Positions 17,428 through 26,538 of a stretch of DNA of 64,000 nt are shown piece by piece. The translations under genes were made by a program, and so were the position numbers. The first letter of the stretch is position 1. The number at the start of each line of letters is the position of its first letter. The DNA is from CAYMPH01 sp964529415 (GTDB taxonomy: Bacteria > Spirochaetota > UBA4802 > UBA5550), in NCBI GenBank assembly GCA_964529415.1, contig CAZGWD010000005.1, forward strand, positions 160,020 to 224,019. The letters run 5' to 3'. The notes beneath the pieces were generated by a model. That model did not search any database. It was given only the letters and a program-made list of their open reading frames with translations, and had not been told where the DNA came from.

Positions 17428-18642
17428 TTACCCTCGAATTTTAATAAAACGCCTTTTACCGACTTTAATAATTCCCTCAAATGGAAACTTTATTTCGTGT
17501 TCCCCGTTTTCAACTTTAACACTGTCAATATACACTCCGCCGCCATCTATAAGTCTTCTTGCTTCGCCATTACTTTTTGCAAGACCGGCAAGAACAAGAA
17601 GCTTAATAATCCAGATCGAGTTGTCCTTTTTCTCAGCATCAGGCACTGCATATTCCTCAATTTCATCAGGGATATCCCTGCTTACAAATATTTTCTGAAA
17701 TTCAGTTTCAGCTGTTTCTGCAGTTGCAGTGTCATAAAACTGTGCACAAATTTCCTTTGCAAGCTTCACCTTGACATTTTTAGGATGGAGCGAACCGTCG
17801 GCTATTCCTTTTTTATAAGATTCTATTTCAGGTTTAGGGATATCAGTTGCGAGATTATAATATAAAAACATAAGTTCGTCCGATATGGACATAACCTTTC
17901 CGAAAATTTCCCTTGGTGCCTCATTAATGCCAATATAATTATTGAGTGACTTGCTCATTTTCTGCTCGCCGTCAAGTCCCACAAGCAGAGGCATTGTCAG
18001 GATAACCTGAGGTTCCTGGCCGTATTCTCTCTGCAGATCACGGCCTACAAGCAGATTGAATTTCTGATCAGTTCCTCCAAGCTCGATATCCGCCTTGAGA
18101 GCAACTGAGTCATATCCCTGAACCAGCGGGTACATAAATTCAAGTATCGATATAGGCTTTCCTGTTTTATACCTGTTTGAAAAATCATCCCGCTCAAGCA
18201 TTCTTGCAACATTGTATTTTGCAGTTAGATCAAGAACATCTGCAAAATTCATAGAAGAGCACCATTTTGAATTAAATTCAATAACAGTCCTGATTGGATC
18301 TAAAATTTTGAATACCTGCTTTTTATATGTTTCCGCATTTTCAAGAACGTCTTCACGGGTCAGCCTTTTCCTTGTTTCAGATTTTCCGGACGGGTCGCCG
18401 ATCATGCCGGTAAAATCCCCGATCAGAAAAACCACTGTATGTCCCATATCCTGAAAATGCTTCATTTTACGGAGCAATACTGCATGCCCAAGGTGAATAT
18501 CAGGAGCCGTGGGATCAAATCCGGCTTTTACAATCAGCGGTTTATTTTCCTTTTCAGACTTTTCAATTTTTTTTCTGAATTCATCTTCAGGAATTATTTC
18601 CTCCACTCCGCGCTTTAAAAGTTCTATATTGTTTCTAATCAT
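17428..18642 (-). CDS. tyrS: Tyrosyl-tRNA synthetase
   Basis: A class I aminoacyl-tRNA synthetase that charges tRNA-Tyr. The HIGH-type motif is HLGH in PTAPDIHLGHAVLL (near residue 50), and KMSKS appears intact near 233. A C-terminal S4 RNA-binding domain lies at about 335-404 (GLAKSNGEARRLIDGGGV). At 404 residues it matches the longer TyrRS subgroup, whose HLGH reading is usual. AUG start with CCGGAG 7 bases upstream. Confidence 0.96.
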   Translation of the reverse strand: MIRNNIELLKRGVEEIIPEDEFRKKIEKSEKENKPLIVKAGFDPTAPDIHLGHAVLLRKMKHFQDMGHTVVFLIGDFTGMIGDPSGKSETRKRLTREDVLENAETYKKQVFKILDPIRTVIEFNSKWCSSMNFADVLDLTAKYNVARMLERDDFSNRYKTGKPISILEFMYPLVQGYDSVALKADIELGGTDQKFNLLVGRDLQREYGQEPQVILTMPLLVGLDGEQKMSKSLNNYIGINEAPREIFGKVMSISDELMFLYYNLATDIPKPEIESYKKGIADGSLHPKNVKVKLAKEICAQFYDTATAETAETEFQKIFVSRDIPDEIEEYAVPDAEKKDNSIWIIKLLVLAGLAKSNGEARRLIDGGGVYIDSVKVENGEHEIKFPFEGIIKVGKRRFIKIRG

Positions 18643-18677
18643 TTAAATCTCCGGGTATTAATTTGTACTTTTGTTAC

Positions 18678-18947
18678 TTATTTATTTTTGTTAAAATATT
18701 CCTCAACATCAAAATCAGGACCGAACATTTTCAGAAAATGATAATGCGCAATCATTCCGATAAGATCTTCTCTGGTTTTTATTGCTTCTTCTTCAATGTC
18801 AGAACAAATTACATGCGGATCAACATCTCCGGATATAAAAACTTCCATATCATAGGATTTTTCATCTTCGTTAAATACCACACCTCCAACAGCGGAAATC
18901 TGCGGTATTACAATTGCAATACTTCCATAATCAACAACAGGTAACAT
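18678..18947 (-). CDS. Small conserved-looking acidic protein of unknown function
   Basis: The product has 89 residues and is strongly acidic, with ISGDVDPHVI and MIAHYHFLKMFGPDFDVEEYF as notable stretches. GGAG lies 6 bases before the ATG at 18947, which I prefer over the in-frame ATG at 18959, because that one overlaps the Shine-Dalgarno itself. No membrane segment, no Cys cluster, no family recognised. It lies between dnaJ and tyrS on the same strand and might be co-transcribed with tyrS, 35 bases downstream. Confidence 0.65.
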   Translation of the reverse strand: MLPVVDYGSIAIVIPQISAVGGVVFNEDEKSYDMEVFISGDVDPHVICSDIEEEAIKTREDLIGMIAHYHFLKMFGPDFDVEEYFNKNK

Positions 18948-18976
18948 AAAATTCTCCATTTAGAATATACTAACAG

Positions 18977-18999
18977 CGCTGCATAAAAAAAATGCAGCG
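18977..18999. other. Perfect 8-bp hairpin between dnaJ and the downstream small gene
   Basis: CGCTGCAT and ATGCAGCG pair around a seven-A loop. It is not followed by a T run in the direction of dnaJ transcription, so it may be an RNA-processing or partial termination site. Confidence 0.45.
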
Positions 19000-19107
19000 T
19001 CATTGCTGAAAAATACATGGATTATTTGATTTCAAAAAGAAGTCAAGATTAAAAAGAAAGAGAGTTTAACAGAAATAAAATGTGATTTAATCTCATATCA
19101 GACTGAA

Positions 19108-20214
19108 TCAATAAAATTCTCTTGATGATGATCCGACTTCCTCACCTTCAAGTTTTGCAAACTCTTTCAGAAGTTCTTTCTGGCGTGCTGTTAGCTTTTT
19201 CGGCACCCTTATATTTATTTTAACAAGCTGATCCCCTCTTCCGTAAGAGCCTAAAAAAGGAATACCGTTTCCTTTCAGCCGGAATATCTGGCCGTTTTCT
19301 GTTCCCAGAGGAATTTTCATTTTAGCTTTTCCGCCTGATATTGTAGGGACATCAATCTCGCCGCCAAGGCAGACAAGAGCAAACGAAAGATCAACTACGC
19401 TGATAATATCATTTCCGTGCCGTTCAAAGAACGGATGTTTTTTTACGTGAATGAAAACATAAAGGTCGCCTCTTGGGCCGCCTGAGGGTCCCTGTTCGCC
19501 TTCACCAGATATTTTCAGCCTTGAACCGGACTCAACTCCTGCAGGAATTTTTACAGTTATAGTCCTCTTGACTGCTTTAAGGCCGTTGCCTCCGCATTTT
19601 TTACATGGGGATGTAATGATTTTTCCTTCACCCTTGCATTTATAGCAGGCCTGAGTAATAGAGAAAAACCCCTGGGTCTGCCTTACCTGTCCCTGGCCGT
19701 TGCATACTGGACAGATAGTCGGTGAACTGCCTGCAGCTGAACCGGTACCGTTGCAGGTATCGCATGTTTCGTGTCTTGGTATTTCAAGCGGAACTTCTTT
19801 ACCTGTTGCTGTTTCCTCGAGATTTATCTGCAGATCATATTGAATATCAGAACCGCGTTTTGGTCTTTTTGACCGTGCTCCGCCGCCCATACCTGAACCG
19901 AAGAACCCCTCAAAGATATCACCGAGATCGAAATCACCGAATATATCTGAAAAATCAGAATAAGCTCCGCGTCCCATTCCTTCGAATCCGCGAACGCCTT
20001 CATGGCCGAATTTATCATACGAAGCCCTTTTCTTGGGATCTCTGAGAATTTCATACGCCTCAGTAGCCTCCTTGAACATATCCTCGGATTCCTTATTCCC
20101 TTTGTTCCTGTCCGGGTGATATTTCAAAGCAAGCTTTCTGTAAGCCTGTTTGATTTCATCTTCAGCAGCTGTTTTTGAAACACCAAGAACTTCGTAATAA
20201 TCTCTCTTGCCCAC
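19108..20214 (-). CDS. dnaJ: Chaperone DnaJ (Hsp40)
   Basis: A 368-residue type I J-protein. The J domain (1-70) contains HPD in LKYHPDRNKG. A Gly/Phe-rich linker (about 75-125) leads to four zinc-binding CxxCxGxG repeats at about 135-205 (CDTCNGTG, CPVCNGQG, CYKCKGEG, CKKCGGNG), then the substrate-binding beta domains. It stimulates DnaK ATPase and delivers unfolded clients. Start is GTG. It is the last gene of the CIRCE operon, separated from dnaK by about 95 bases holding a 12-bp hairpin. Confidence 0.97.
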   Translation of the reverse strand: MGKRDYYEVLGVSKTAAEDEIKQAYRKLALKYHPDRNKGNKESEDMFKEATEAYEILRDPKKRASYDKFGHEGVRGFEGMGRGAYSDFSDIFGDFDLGDIFEGFFGSGMGGGARSKRPKRGSDIQYDLQINLEETATGKEVPLEIPRHETCDTCNGTGSAAGSSPTICPVCNGQGQVRQTQGFFSITQACYKCKGEGKIITSPCKKCGGNGLKAVKRTITVKIPAGVESGSRLKISGEGEQGPSGGPRGDLYVFIHVKKHPFFERHGNDIISVVDLSFALVCLGGEIDVPTISGGKAKMKIPLGTENGQIFRLKGNGIPFLGSYGRGDQLVKINIRVPKKLTARQKELLKEFAKLEGEEVGSSSREFY

Positions 20215-20240
20215 AAAAGCCTCTCTTTGATTCGTTAATG

Positions 20241-20280
20241 TAATTTATGGAGACGCCTGTTACGGCCCCTCCATAAATTA
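20241..20280 (-). other. 12-bp hairpin in the dnaK-dnaJ intergenic region
   Basis: TAATTTATGGAG and CTCCATAAATTA pair perfectly around a 16-base GC-rich loop. The position suggests partial termination or processing that would lower dnaJ relative to dnaK. Confidence 0.65.
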
Positions 20281-20309
20281 ACTTTGCAGATATTTAAGCT
20301 ATATTAATT

Positions 20310-22268
20310 TTATTTTTTCTCTTCATCTACTACGGTATAATCCGCATCATAAACTTTTTCTCCGCCTGCAGCGCCGGACTTGGATGACGCATCTCCCTGT
20401 GCTGCATTCGCTCCTTCAGGACCTGCATTCGGCTGACCCTGCGCATCTGCGCCGGCACCAGGCTGTGCAGTCTGATAAATTCTTTCAGCAAATTTATGAG
20501 AAACTTTTTCAAGTTTTTCCTTGGCTGCTTTTATAGTATCAGGATTATCGGATTCCATAGCCTTTCTTAAATTAGCCATTTCAGCTTCAATTTCCGCTTT
20601 CTCAGCCGGTTCAACTTTATCAGCATTATCTTTAAGCATCTTCTCCAGAGAATATACAAAAGCGTCAGATGTATTTCTTGCTTCAATAAGTTCTCTTGCC
20701 TTTTTATCTGTTTCAGCATTCATCTCGGCGTCTTTAACCATTTTCTTGATTTCATCGTCAGTTAATCCGCTTGAAGATTCAATTCTGATCTTCTGCTCCT
20801 TGCCTGTTCCAAGATCCTTGGCTGATACGTGCACAATACCGTTTGCATCAATATCGAATGCAACCTCGATCTGAGGAACCCCTCTTGGTGCAGGAGGAAG
20901 GCCAACGAGATCAAATTTGCCGAGAGTTCTGTTCTGGGATGCAAGCTCCCTTTCACCCTGTAATACATGTATGGATACTGCAGGCTGATTGTCAGCTGCA
21001 GTAGAGAATACCTGGCTTTTCCTTGTAGGAATAGTGGTATTTCTCTCAATCAGCTTTGTCATTACTCCGCCGAGAGTTTCGATTCCAAGTGAAAGAGGTG
21101 TTACATCAAGAAGAAGAACATCGTGAACATCTCCTGAAAGAACTCCTCCCTGAATCGCTGCTCCTACTGCCACAACCTCATCCGGATTTACGCCTTTATG
21201 CGGTTCCTTGCCGAATATTCTCTTAACAAGTTCCTGAACCATAGGTATCCTTGTTGATCCCCCAACGAGAATTACTTCATCTATGTCTCCAGGTGTGAGC
21301 CCTGCATCCTCAAGAGCTTTTGTACACGGCTGCTTTGTTGATTCTACAAGATTTTGAATCAGCTGCTCAAATTTTGCTTTAGTAAGTGTTGTAACAAGGT
21401 GTTTCGGTCCATTCTGGTCAGCTGTTAAAAATGGAATATTGATATCTGCCTGGGCCTTGTTTGAAAGTTCAATTTTTGCTTTTTCAGCAGCTTCCTTCAA
21501 TCTCTGAAGAGCCATTTTGTCTGATGATACATCAATGCCTGTCTGTTTCTTGAATTCATCTATCAGCCATTCCATTATTTTATTATCAAAATCGTCACCG
21601 CCGAGGTGAGTATTTCCGTTGGTTGATTTTACTTCAAATACCCCGTCTCCAAGCTCAAGTATTGAAACGTCGAATGTACCTCCGCCAAGGTCATAAACTG
21701 CTATCTTTTCATTCTTCTTGCCTTTTTTATCCATGCCATAGGCGAGAGCTGCTGCAGTCGGCTCATTTATTATTCTCTCAACCTCAAGACCTGCTATACG
21801 GCCTGCATCTTTAGTTGCCTGTCTCTGCGCATCATTAAAATATGCAGGTACTGTAATTACAGCTTTAGTTACTGTCTCGCCTAAAAAATCCTCTGCAGTC
21901 TGTTTCATTTTCTGAAGCGTTCTTGCAGAAATTTCCTGCGGAGAAAATTCCCCTCCTACAGTTTTAATTGTTACTCCGCCTTTGCCGTCTCCTGATATTT
22001 TATAAGGAACATACTTCAGCTCTTCGGTTATTTCGTTGAAGTTTCTTCCCATGAATCTTTTTACGGATCTGATTGTATTTTCAGGGTTGGTTATAATCTG
22101 ATTTTTTGCAACCTGCCCCACGAGTCTCTCACCCTTGTCTGTATATGCTACTATTGAAGGTGTTGTTCTCTGGCCTTCAGAGTTCTGTATAACAACAGCT
22201 TCTCCTCCAGTCATGACAGATACGCATGAATTTGTTGTTCCAAGGTCAATACCGATAATTTTGCTCAT
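20310..22268 (-). CDS. dnaK: Chaperone DnaK (Hsp70)
   Basis: A 652-residue Hsp70. The ATPase domain begins GIDLGTTNSCV and includes the phosphate loop IAVYDLGGGTFDVS and the adenosine motif ILVGGSTRIP. The linker VLLLDVTPLSLG and substrate-binding domain follow. The C-terminal Gly/Ala/Gln tail ends in an acidic DADYTVVDEEKK, as is usual for bacterial DnaK. Full length with no anomalies. AAGGAG lies 8 bases before the ATG. Third gene of the operon hrcA-grpE-dnaK-dnaJ. Confidence 0.98.
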   Translation of the reverse strand: MSKIIGIDLGTTNSCVSVMTGGEAVVIQNSEGQRTTPSIVAYTDKGERLVGQVAKNQIITNPENTIRSVKRFMGRNFNEITEELKYVPYKISGDGKGGVTIKTVGGEFSPQEISARTLQKMKQTAEDFLGETVTKAVITVPAYFNDAQRQATKDAGRIAGLEVERIINEPTAAALAYGMDKKGKKNEKIAVYDLGGGTFDVSILELGDGVFEVKSTNGNTHLGGDDFDNKIMEWLIDEFKKQTGIDVSSDKMALQRLKEAAEKAKIELSNKAQADINIPFLTADQNGPKHLVTTLTKAKFEQLIQNLVESTKQPCTKALEDAGLTPGDIDEVILVGGSTRIPMVQELVKRIFGKEPHKGVNPDEVVAVGAAIQGGVLSGDVHDVLLLDVTPLSLGIETLGGVMTKLIERNTTIPTRKSQVFSTAADNQPAVSIHVLQGERELASQNRTLGKFDLVGLPPAPRGVPQIEVAFDIDANGIVHVSAKDLGTGKEQKIRIESSSGLTDDEIKKMVKDAEMNAETDKKARELIEARNTSDAFVYSLEKMLKDNADKVEPAEKAEIEAEMANLRKAMESDNPDTIKAAKEKLEKVSHKFAERIYQTAQPGAGADAQGQPNAGPEGANAAQGDASSKSGAAGGEKVYDADYTVVDEEKK

Positions 22269-22319
22269 AATAATTCTCCTTTTTTATTTTCTATTTAATA
22301 GTATCTAATTTAAAAAACT

Positions 22320-23018
22320 TTAACTGCATGAGCAGCTTTCATCGCACTGCTCTTTTACAGACTCATCTTCCGTTTTTACGGAAGATTTTTCCGGACGTGT
22401 AACCTTTACCTTTGCTGTACGTACAACTATATCATCTATTTTAAAACCTTTTTCATGCACTTTGGTAACAGTATCCGCAGTCACATCAGCTGAAGATACC
22501 ATTTCAACTGCTTCATGAAAATTCGGGTTAAATTCAGCATTAAGGCAGTTGATTTCCTCAACTCCGAAATTCTTCAGTGTATCTTCAATTCTTTTTGATA
22601 TAATGCCCACTCCATCAACAAAAGACTTGTGGCTTGCTTCAAGCGTTTCATCCGGTTTTATCGACGAAGATGATTCAACAGCCCTCAGAAGATCGTCATT
22701 TATCTTTATAATCTCCAGAGCAAATTCCTTAATAATAAATTTTTTAAAATCCTCCTGGGATTTCAAGGCTCTCTTTTTATAATTCTCAAAATCAGCCTGC
22801 CTTCTCATCATGAGATCTTTCATTGTCTCGGACTCAGACCTGTTTACTGCAAGTTCAGCTTTAACAGATTCAAGTTCCTTTTTCATTTCTGCCTGCAGAT
22901 TGTCCTCCACTCTTCTTTTACTGCCGCGTTTATCATCAGCCGGTGGAGAAGAATCCCCTGAAGGCTTCTGATTATTTTCAGATACATTTTCATCATTTTT
23001 GTGATTTTCTTTTTTCAT
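22320..23018 (-). CDS. grpE: Nucleotide-exchange factor GrpE with Cys-rich C-terminus
   Basis: A 232-residue GrpE that releases ADP from DnaK. The charged, low-complexity N-terminus (1-40) leads to a long coiled coil (about 40-110, RRQADFENYKKRA is the family signature start) and the C-terminal beta domain (FNPNFHEAVEMV, VHEKGFKIDDIVVR). The end is unusual: an extra acidic tail finishing EQCDESCSCS with four Cys, not typical of the family. This could bind metal or report redox state; that is speculation. It is 13 bases downstream of hrcA. Confidence 0.95.
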   Translation of the reverse strand: MKKENHKNDENVSENNQKPSGDSSPPADDKRGSKRRVEDNLQAEMKKELESVKAELAVNRSESETMKDLMMRRQADFENYKKRALKSQEDFKKFIIKEFALEIIKINDDLLRAVESSSSIKPDETLEASHKSFVDGVGIISKRIEDTLKNFGVEEINCLNAEFNPNFHEAVEMVSSADVTADTVTKVHEKGFKIDDIVVRTAKVKVTRPEKSSVKTEDESVKEQCDESCSCS

Positions 23019-23031
23019 AAAACAATCTCCG

Positions 23032-24075
23032 CTATTTTGACATTTTTGTTAAAAAATCTGATACTACCCTGCCTGCATAATCGACAAGAGGCACAACTTT
23101 TTTATAATCCATCCGGGTCGGCCCCATAACTCCGATTACCCCGACATTTTTATTGCCGATTTTATAGCTTGTGGATACCACACTGCATCCTGAAATTTTA
23201 TCGCCTGTGATTTCCTTGCCGATAATAGTCCTAACCCCATCGTTATCAAGGGTCTGCTCAAGAATGTGTTTTAAAATATCCTTTTCTTCAATTATATTAA
23301 GAAGGCTTTTCAGCCTTTCATCTTCCACCATTTCCGGAATTCTAAGTAAATTTTCAATGCCGTCCATCAGCAAAGCAGGCTCTTCATCTTCTGTAAGAGC
23401 AAGTTTCACAATATCAAGAGCAACATTCATATCCACAGAACTTGAAGTATTCTGCGGCTTCAGCATATCATAAATCCCGTCTTTAATTTCTCTGATTGAA
23501 TAACCTGAAAGCTCAGCAGTCAGATATCTCGAATATTCATAAAGACTGTCCTGCGTAATATTTGCTGAAATATAAACCTTTCTGTTTACAACCGTCCCGG
23601 TCCGGGTAACGAGAATAAAAAGTATTTCCCCGGCATCAAGCGGAACAAGTTCAATCCTTTTGATAATTGAAAATCCTGTTTTAGGAGAAAGCATTATTCC
23701 TGAATATTTTGAGTACTGTGACAGCATTTTAATTATATAAGAAAAAATATTTTCGAGCTGAACTTCCCGCTTTATTGCTTCCTCTTTAACCTTTACATCT
23801 TCATTTAAAACTGACTCATAAGTATCAAGAAGAGAATCCACATAAAATCTGTAACCTTTATCTGTAGGAATTCTTCCTGCAGAAGTATGCGGCTGCAGAA
23901 GATATCCTGAACTTTCAAGATCAAACATGATATTTCTCATGGTTGCCGGAGAAATGGAAAATGAATATTTTTGAACAAATGACCTTGATCCCACAGGTTT
24001 ACCTGTCAAAATATATTCATAAACCAGAGCCGTTAAAACAGAAGATTCTCTATCATCAATTATTATATTTTTCAT
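23032..24075 (-). CDS. hrcA: Heat-inducible transcription repressor HrcA
   Basis: A 347-residue repressor of the CIRCE regulon. The N-terminal winged helix (1-75) contains SISPATMRNIMFDLESSGYL and the PHTSAGRIPTDKGYR signature. A dimerisation and inserted domain follows, with the C-terminal GVIGVMGPTRMDYKKVVPLV typical of the family. It binds the inverted repeat 22 bases upstream of its own start, so it represses itself and grpE-dnaK-dnaJ; folding of HrcA depends on GroEL in known systems. Confidence 0.97.
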   Translation of the reverse strand: MKNIIIDDRESSVLTALVYEYILTGKPVGSRSFVQKYSFSISPATMRNIMFDLESSGYLLQPHTSAGRIPTDKGYRFYVDSLLDTYESVLNEDVKVKEEAIKREVQLENIFSYIIKMLSQYSKYSGIMLSPKTGFSIIKRIELVPLDAGEILFILVTRTGTVVNRKVYISANITQDSLYEYSRYLTAELSGYSIREIKDGIYDMLKPQNTSSSVDMNVALDIVKLALTEDEEPALLMDGIENLLRIPEMVEDERLKSLLNIIEEKDILKHILEQTLDNDGVRTIIGKEITGDKISGCSVVSTSYKIGNKNVGVIGVMGPTRMDYKKVVPLVDYAGRVVSDFLTKMSK

Positions 24076-24096
24076 ATATTTTTTATCACTTTACAA

Positions 24097-24123
24097 CTGG
24101 CACTCAATATTAAAGAGTGCTAA
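24097..24123 (-). promoter_or_regulatory. CIRCE operator (HrcA binding site)
   Basis: Read on the minus strand it is TTAGCACTC, nine spacer bases, GAGTGCCAG. It matches the CIRCE consensus TTAGCACTC-N9-GAGTGCTAA at 16 of 18 arm positions, with both mismatches in the right arm. It lies just upstream of the hrcA start. Confidence 0.95.
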
Positions 24124-24127
24124 TAAG

Positions 24128-24155
24128 AATTTAATAAAAAAAATATAATAGTCAA
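24128..24155 (-). promoter_or_regulatory. Promoter of the hrcA-grpE-dnaK-dnaJ operon
   Basis: On the minus strand TTGACT (24155-24150), 16 bases, TAAATT (24133-24128). The CIRCE element begins 4 bases after the -10 box, so it covers the expected transcription start. Confidence 0.7.
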
Positions 24156-24183
24156 GCGGTAAATGAAAAAAAAGGCGGTTTTC

Positions 24184-24996
24184 TTATTTTTTTGCGGATT
24201 TTTTTTCTTCTATGGCTTTATCTTCTGATTCAAGAGCCTGTTTTGCTGCATCTATCGTGGTTTTTAATTTTGCAGCCTCAGCCTCTTCTTTAAATAAAAC
24301 GTGGATTTTTCTTAAAGCTGAAAGATATTCTATGGAGTTTTTTATATCATCTCTGGCTTTCCCAGCCATTTCATACTTACCCCTGTACTGTTTTGCAGAC
24401 TCAGTTAAATTGTCTTTACACATCTGCATCAGATCGCGCCTGTCATAAAAAAAATCAACCCTTGGATCCCTGTATCTTGCAATATCTGAAAAAGGTGTAA
24501 TATTTTTAATAATAACAGCCAGTTTTGCCTGCAATTCAACAAAAGACCATTTCCATTTGGAATCTTCTCCGTAGCGGTTTTTTAATCCCATCATGGCTTT
24601 ATCAATATCTCTTAAAAGACCCAGAATCTGCTTTGGATTAATACGGCTGATTTTTTCAAGATATTCATCATTGTCTTTCAGGCTTCTGTCAAGATCCTTG
24701 CCTACAGTCTCTATCATCAAAGCAAGGATTTTCGAATAATCAGATCTTGCTGTATCCAGATATTTATTATTTTTTATTCCGAGCATTTCAACAGACAGGT
24801 CATTCATCTTGAAATAATAATTCATTATTTTAAGAATATACAAAACAGATTCAATATTATAATATCCGGCCAGATTCGGATTCTTTTTCTTTTTTGATGA
24901 CAAATCATTCAATAATTTAGTATAATGATCTACTTCTTTTTTTATATCTTTTATTTCATCACTATAGGCGACTTTCTGGGCTTTGGTTATTGCCAT
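24184..24996 (-). CDS. Helical hypothetical protein
   Basis: A 270-residue, Lys-rich soluble protein that is nearly all helix, with probable coiled coils at the N-terminus (VDHYTKLLNDLSSKKKK) and at the C-terminus (AEAAKLKTTIDAAKQALES). A central block (about 150-200) with WKWSFVELQAKL and DPRVDFFYDRRDLM looks conserved. No signal peptide or membrane segment, and no family recognised. GGAG is 8 bases before the ATG. It is the last of three closely spaced genes (SDR epimerase, a 53-residue protein, this one), so its role may be tied to them. Confidence 0.75.
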   Translation of the reverse strand: MAITKAQKVAYSDEIKDIKKEVDHYTKLLNDLSSKKKKNPNLAGYYNIESVLYILKIMNYYFKMNDLSVEMLGIKNNKYLDTARSDYSKILALMIETVGKDLDRSLKDNDEYLEKISRINPKQILGLLRDIDKAMMGLKNRYGEDSKWKWSFVELQAKLAVIIKNITPFSDIARYRDPRVDFFYDRRDLMQMCKDNLTESAKQYRGKYEMAGKARDDIKNSIEYLSALRKIHVLFKEEAEAAKLKTTIDAAKQALESEDKAIEEKKSAKK

Positions 24997-25005
24997 AATA
25001 ACTCC

Positions 25006-25167
25006 TTACGCGTATGTATCAATAGACTCTCCTCTGCCCTGTTCAGCAGGCGCAGGTTTAGAAGCAGCCTTACTTTCATTATCGGCAGAAACTTTCTCAG
25101 GCTGAGGCCTTTCTGCTGAAAAACTTGATGACATTACATCCGGTCCCGCAATATTCTGAACTTCCAT
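25006..25167 (-). CDS. 53-residue low-complexity protein
   Basis: An ATG at 25167 is preceded by GGAGG 6 bases upstream, one of the best ribosome sites in the window, and the frame runs 53 codons to TAA at 25008-25006. The product is Ser/Ala/Pro/Glu-rich and probably disordered, starting MEVQNIAGPDVM and ending GESIDTYA. Genes lie tightly on either side (10 bases from the epimerase, 9 bases to the helical protein), supporting an operon. Function unknown. Confidence 0.7.
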   Translation of the reverse strand: MEVQNIAGPDVMSSSFSAERPQPEKVSADNESKAASKPAPAEQGRGESIDTYA

Positions 25168-25177
25168 AAAATCCTCC

Positions 25178-26161
25178 TTATTTTTTCAGCATGCCCATTT
25201 TGCCAAACCATGCCAGCGTATCGCGCAGGGTTTCCTCAAAAGGCCTGTGATTATAACCAAGCTCATCAGTTGCTTTCTGATGTGAAATATATCTATGCTT
25301 TTTTATAGCAATCATGGCTTCAGGAGTAAATTTCGGGATTTCATTTTTTATTTTTCCTGCAGCAAGCGAAAAATACGAAACAAAATGAGCCAGCCAAACT
25401 GGTGTCATGAACTTAGGCGTTTTTTTACCTGTAATTTTGGTAATCATGGATGCTAGTTCCAGCATATGCCCCCAGTGACCGGACAAAAGATAATTCTCCC
25501 CTTTCCTGCCTTTTTTTTCTGCTGCAAGAATGCCTGAAACCACATCTCTTGCGTCTACCCAGTTATATCCCCCGTCAACAAGCGCAGGCAGGCGGCCATG
25601 ATATAAATCCAGGATGACGGATCCCATTCTTGAAACTTTAAAATCATTCGGTCCGATTACTCCTGTAGGATGCACAATAACCGCATTCAAACCGCGTTTA
25701 ACACCATCCAGTACAGCCATTTGCCCGTTTGCTTTGGATTTATCATATGCCGGATGATTATCTTCAAGAACAAGAGGTCTTTTTTCATCGATTACTTCAT
25801 TATCTGGCTTGGTATTAAATGCATGTATTGAGCTGACATGAACAAGCCTTTTTACCCTGTTTTTGAGGCATGCCTCAACTACATTTTTTACACCCTGTAT
25901 ATTCGTATCCTCAACAAGCCCGTTTTGTGAACCGATTATTGATATTTTCGCTGCACAATGAAAAACTGTTTCCGCTCCTTTTAAAAGTTTCATAATAGAT
26001 TCAGGATCACGGACATCGCCCTTTATCATTTCAATTTTCAAGCCTTTTAACGCCTTAGTATCTTCTCTAACAAGACATCTAACTTTTCTTTTCTGCGCAA
26101 GAAGCTCTCTTACAAGATTTGCGCCGACATGACCTGAAGCACCTGTTACAACTGTAAGCAT
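25178..26161 (-). CDS. NAD(P)-dependent sugar epimerase/dihydroflavonol-reductase-like SDR
   Basis: A 327-residue extended short-chain dehydrogenase. The N-terminal Rossmann motif is VTGASGHVGANLVREL (TGxxGxxG), a DV follows strand 3 for the cofactor, and catalysis uses Ser-Tyr-Lys with YDKSKANG as the YxxxK motif. The start is taken at 26161 because AGGAG lies 7 bases upstream; an in-frame ATG at 26185 would add eight residues but has no ribosome site. The substrate could be a nucleotide sugar, a sterol-like or a flavonoid-like ketone; sequence alone does not decide. First gene of the three-gene operon. Confidence 0.88.
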   Translation of the reverse strand: MLTVVTGASGHVGANLVRELLAQKRKVRCLVREDTKALKGLKIEMIKGDVRDPESIMKLLKGAETVFHCAAKISIIGSQNGLVEDTNIQGVKNVVEACLKNRVKRLVHVSSIHAFNTKPDNEVIDEKRPLVLEDNHPAYDKSKANGQMAVLDGVKRGLNAVIVHPTGVIGPNDFKVSRMGSVILDLYHGRLPALVDGGYNWVDARDVVSGILAAEKKGRKGENYLLSGHWGHMLELASMITKITGKKTPKFMTPVWLAHFVSYFSLAAGKIKNEIPKFTPEAMIAIKKHRYISHQKATDELGYNHRPFEETLRDTLAWFGKMGMLKK

Positions 26162-26396
26162 TTTATTCTCCTGAAAATAGTTCATTAACGAAATAAGGAA
26201 AAGATTCTTTTTGATATTAATTATTTTTATAAAAATGAATTTTTATGTTGTAATTGTCAAATAAATTCTATACATATTAGTTATCTGGTAAGTTTTAAAT
26301 GATATTCAGTTATATAATTAATAAAAAATAAGATTTATTCAATTTTAAAATCAAAAAAGAACAAAATATATATTTTTGCTTAAATTTATCTATACA

Positions 26397-26426
26397 TTTT
26401 TCAAATTTATCAATAAATTTGAAAAA
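26397..26426. other. Perfect 13-bp palindrome upstream of the Ala-rich lipoprotein gene
   Basis: TTTTTCAAATTTA and TAAATTTGAAAAA pair around TCAA. It is AT-only apart from one pair, lies 26 bases upstream of the -35 box, and could be an operator or a weak bidirectional terminator. Confidence 0.5.
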
Positions 26427-26451
26427 AAACACACCTGGGCGGTTTTTTTAA

Positions 26452-26480
26452 TTGACTCTTTATTAATATTTATATATTTT
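26452..26480 (+). promoter_or_regulatory. Sigma-70-type promoter for the Ala-rich lipoprotein
   Basis: TTGACT (26452-26457), 17 bases, TATTTT (26475-26480). The predicted leader of about 50 bases carries GAGGAG before the ATG at 26539. This is the main feature of the 377-bp gap, along with the palindrome at 26397-26426. Confidence 0.65.
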
Positions 26481-26538
26481 ATTGATATTTGAATGAAATG
26501 CTTTTAAAACAAAATTAATATATTTGAGGAGAAAAATA

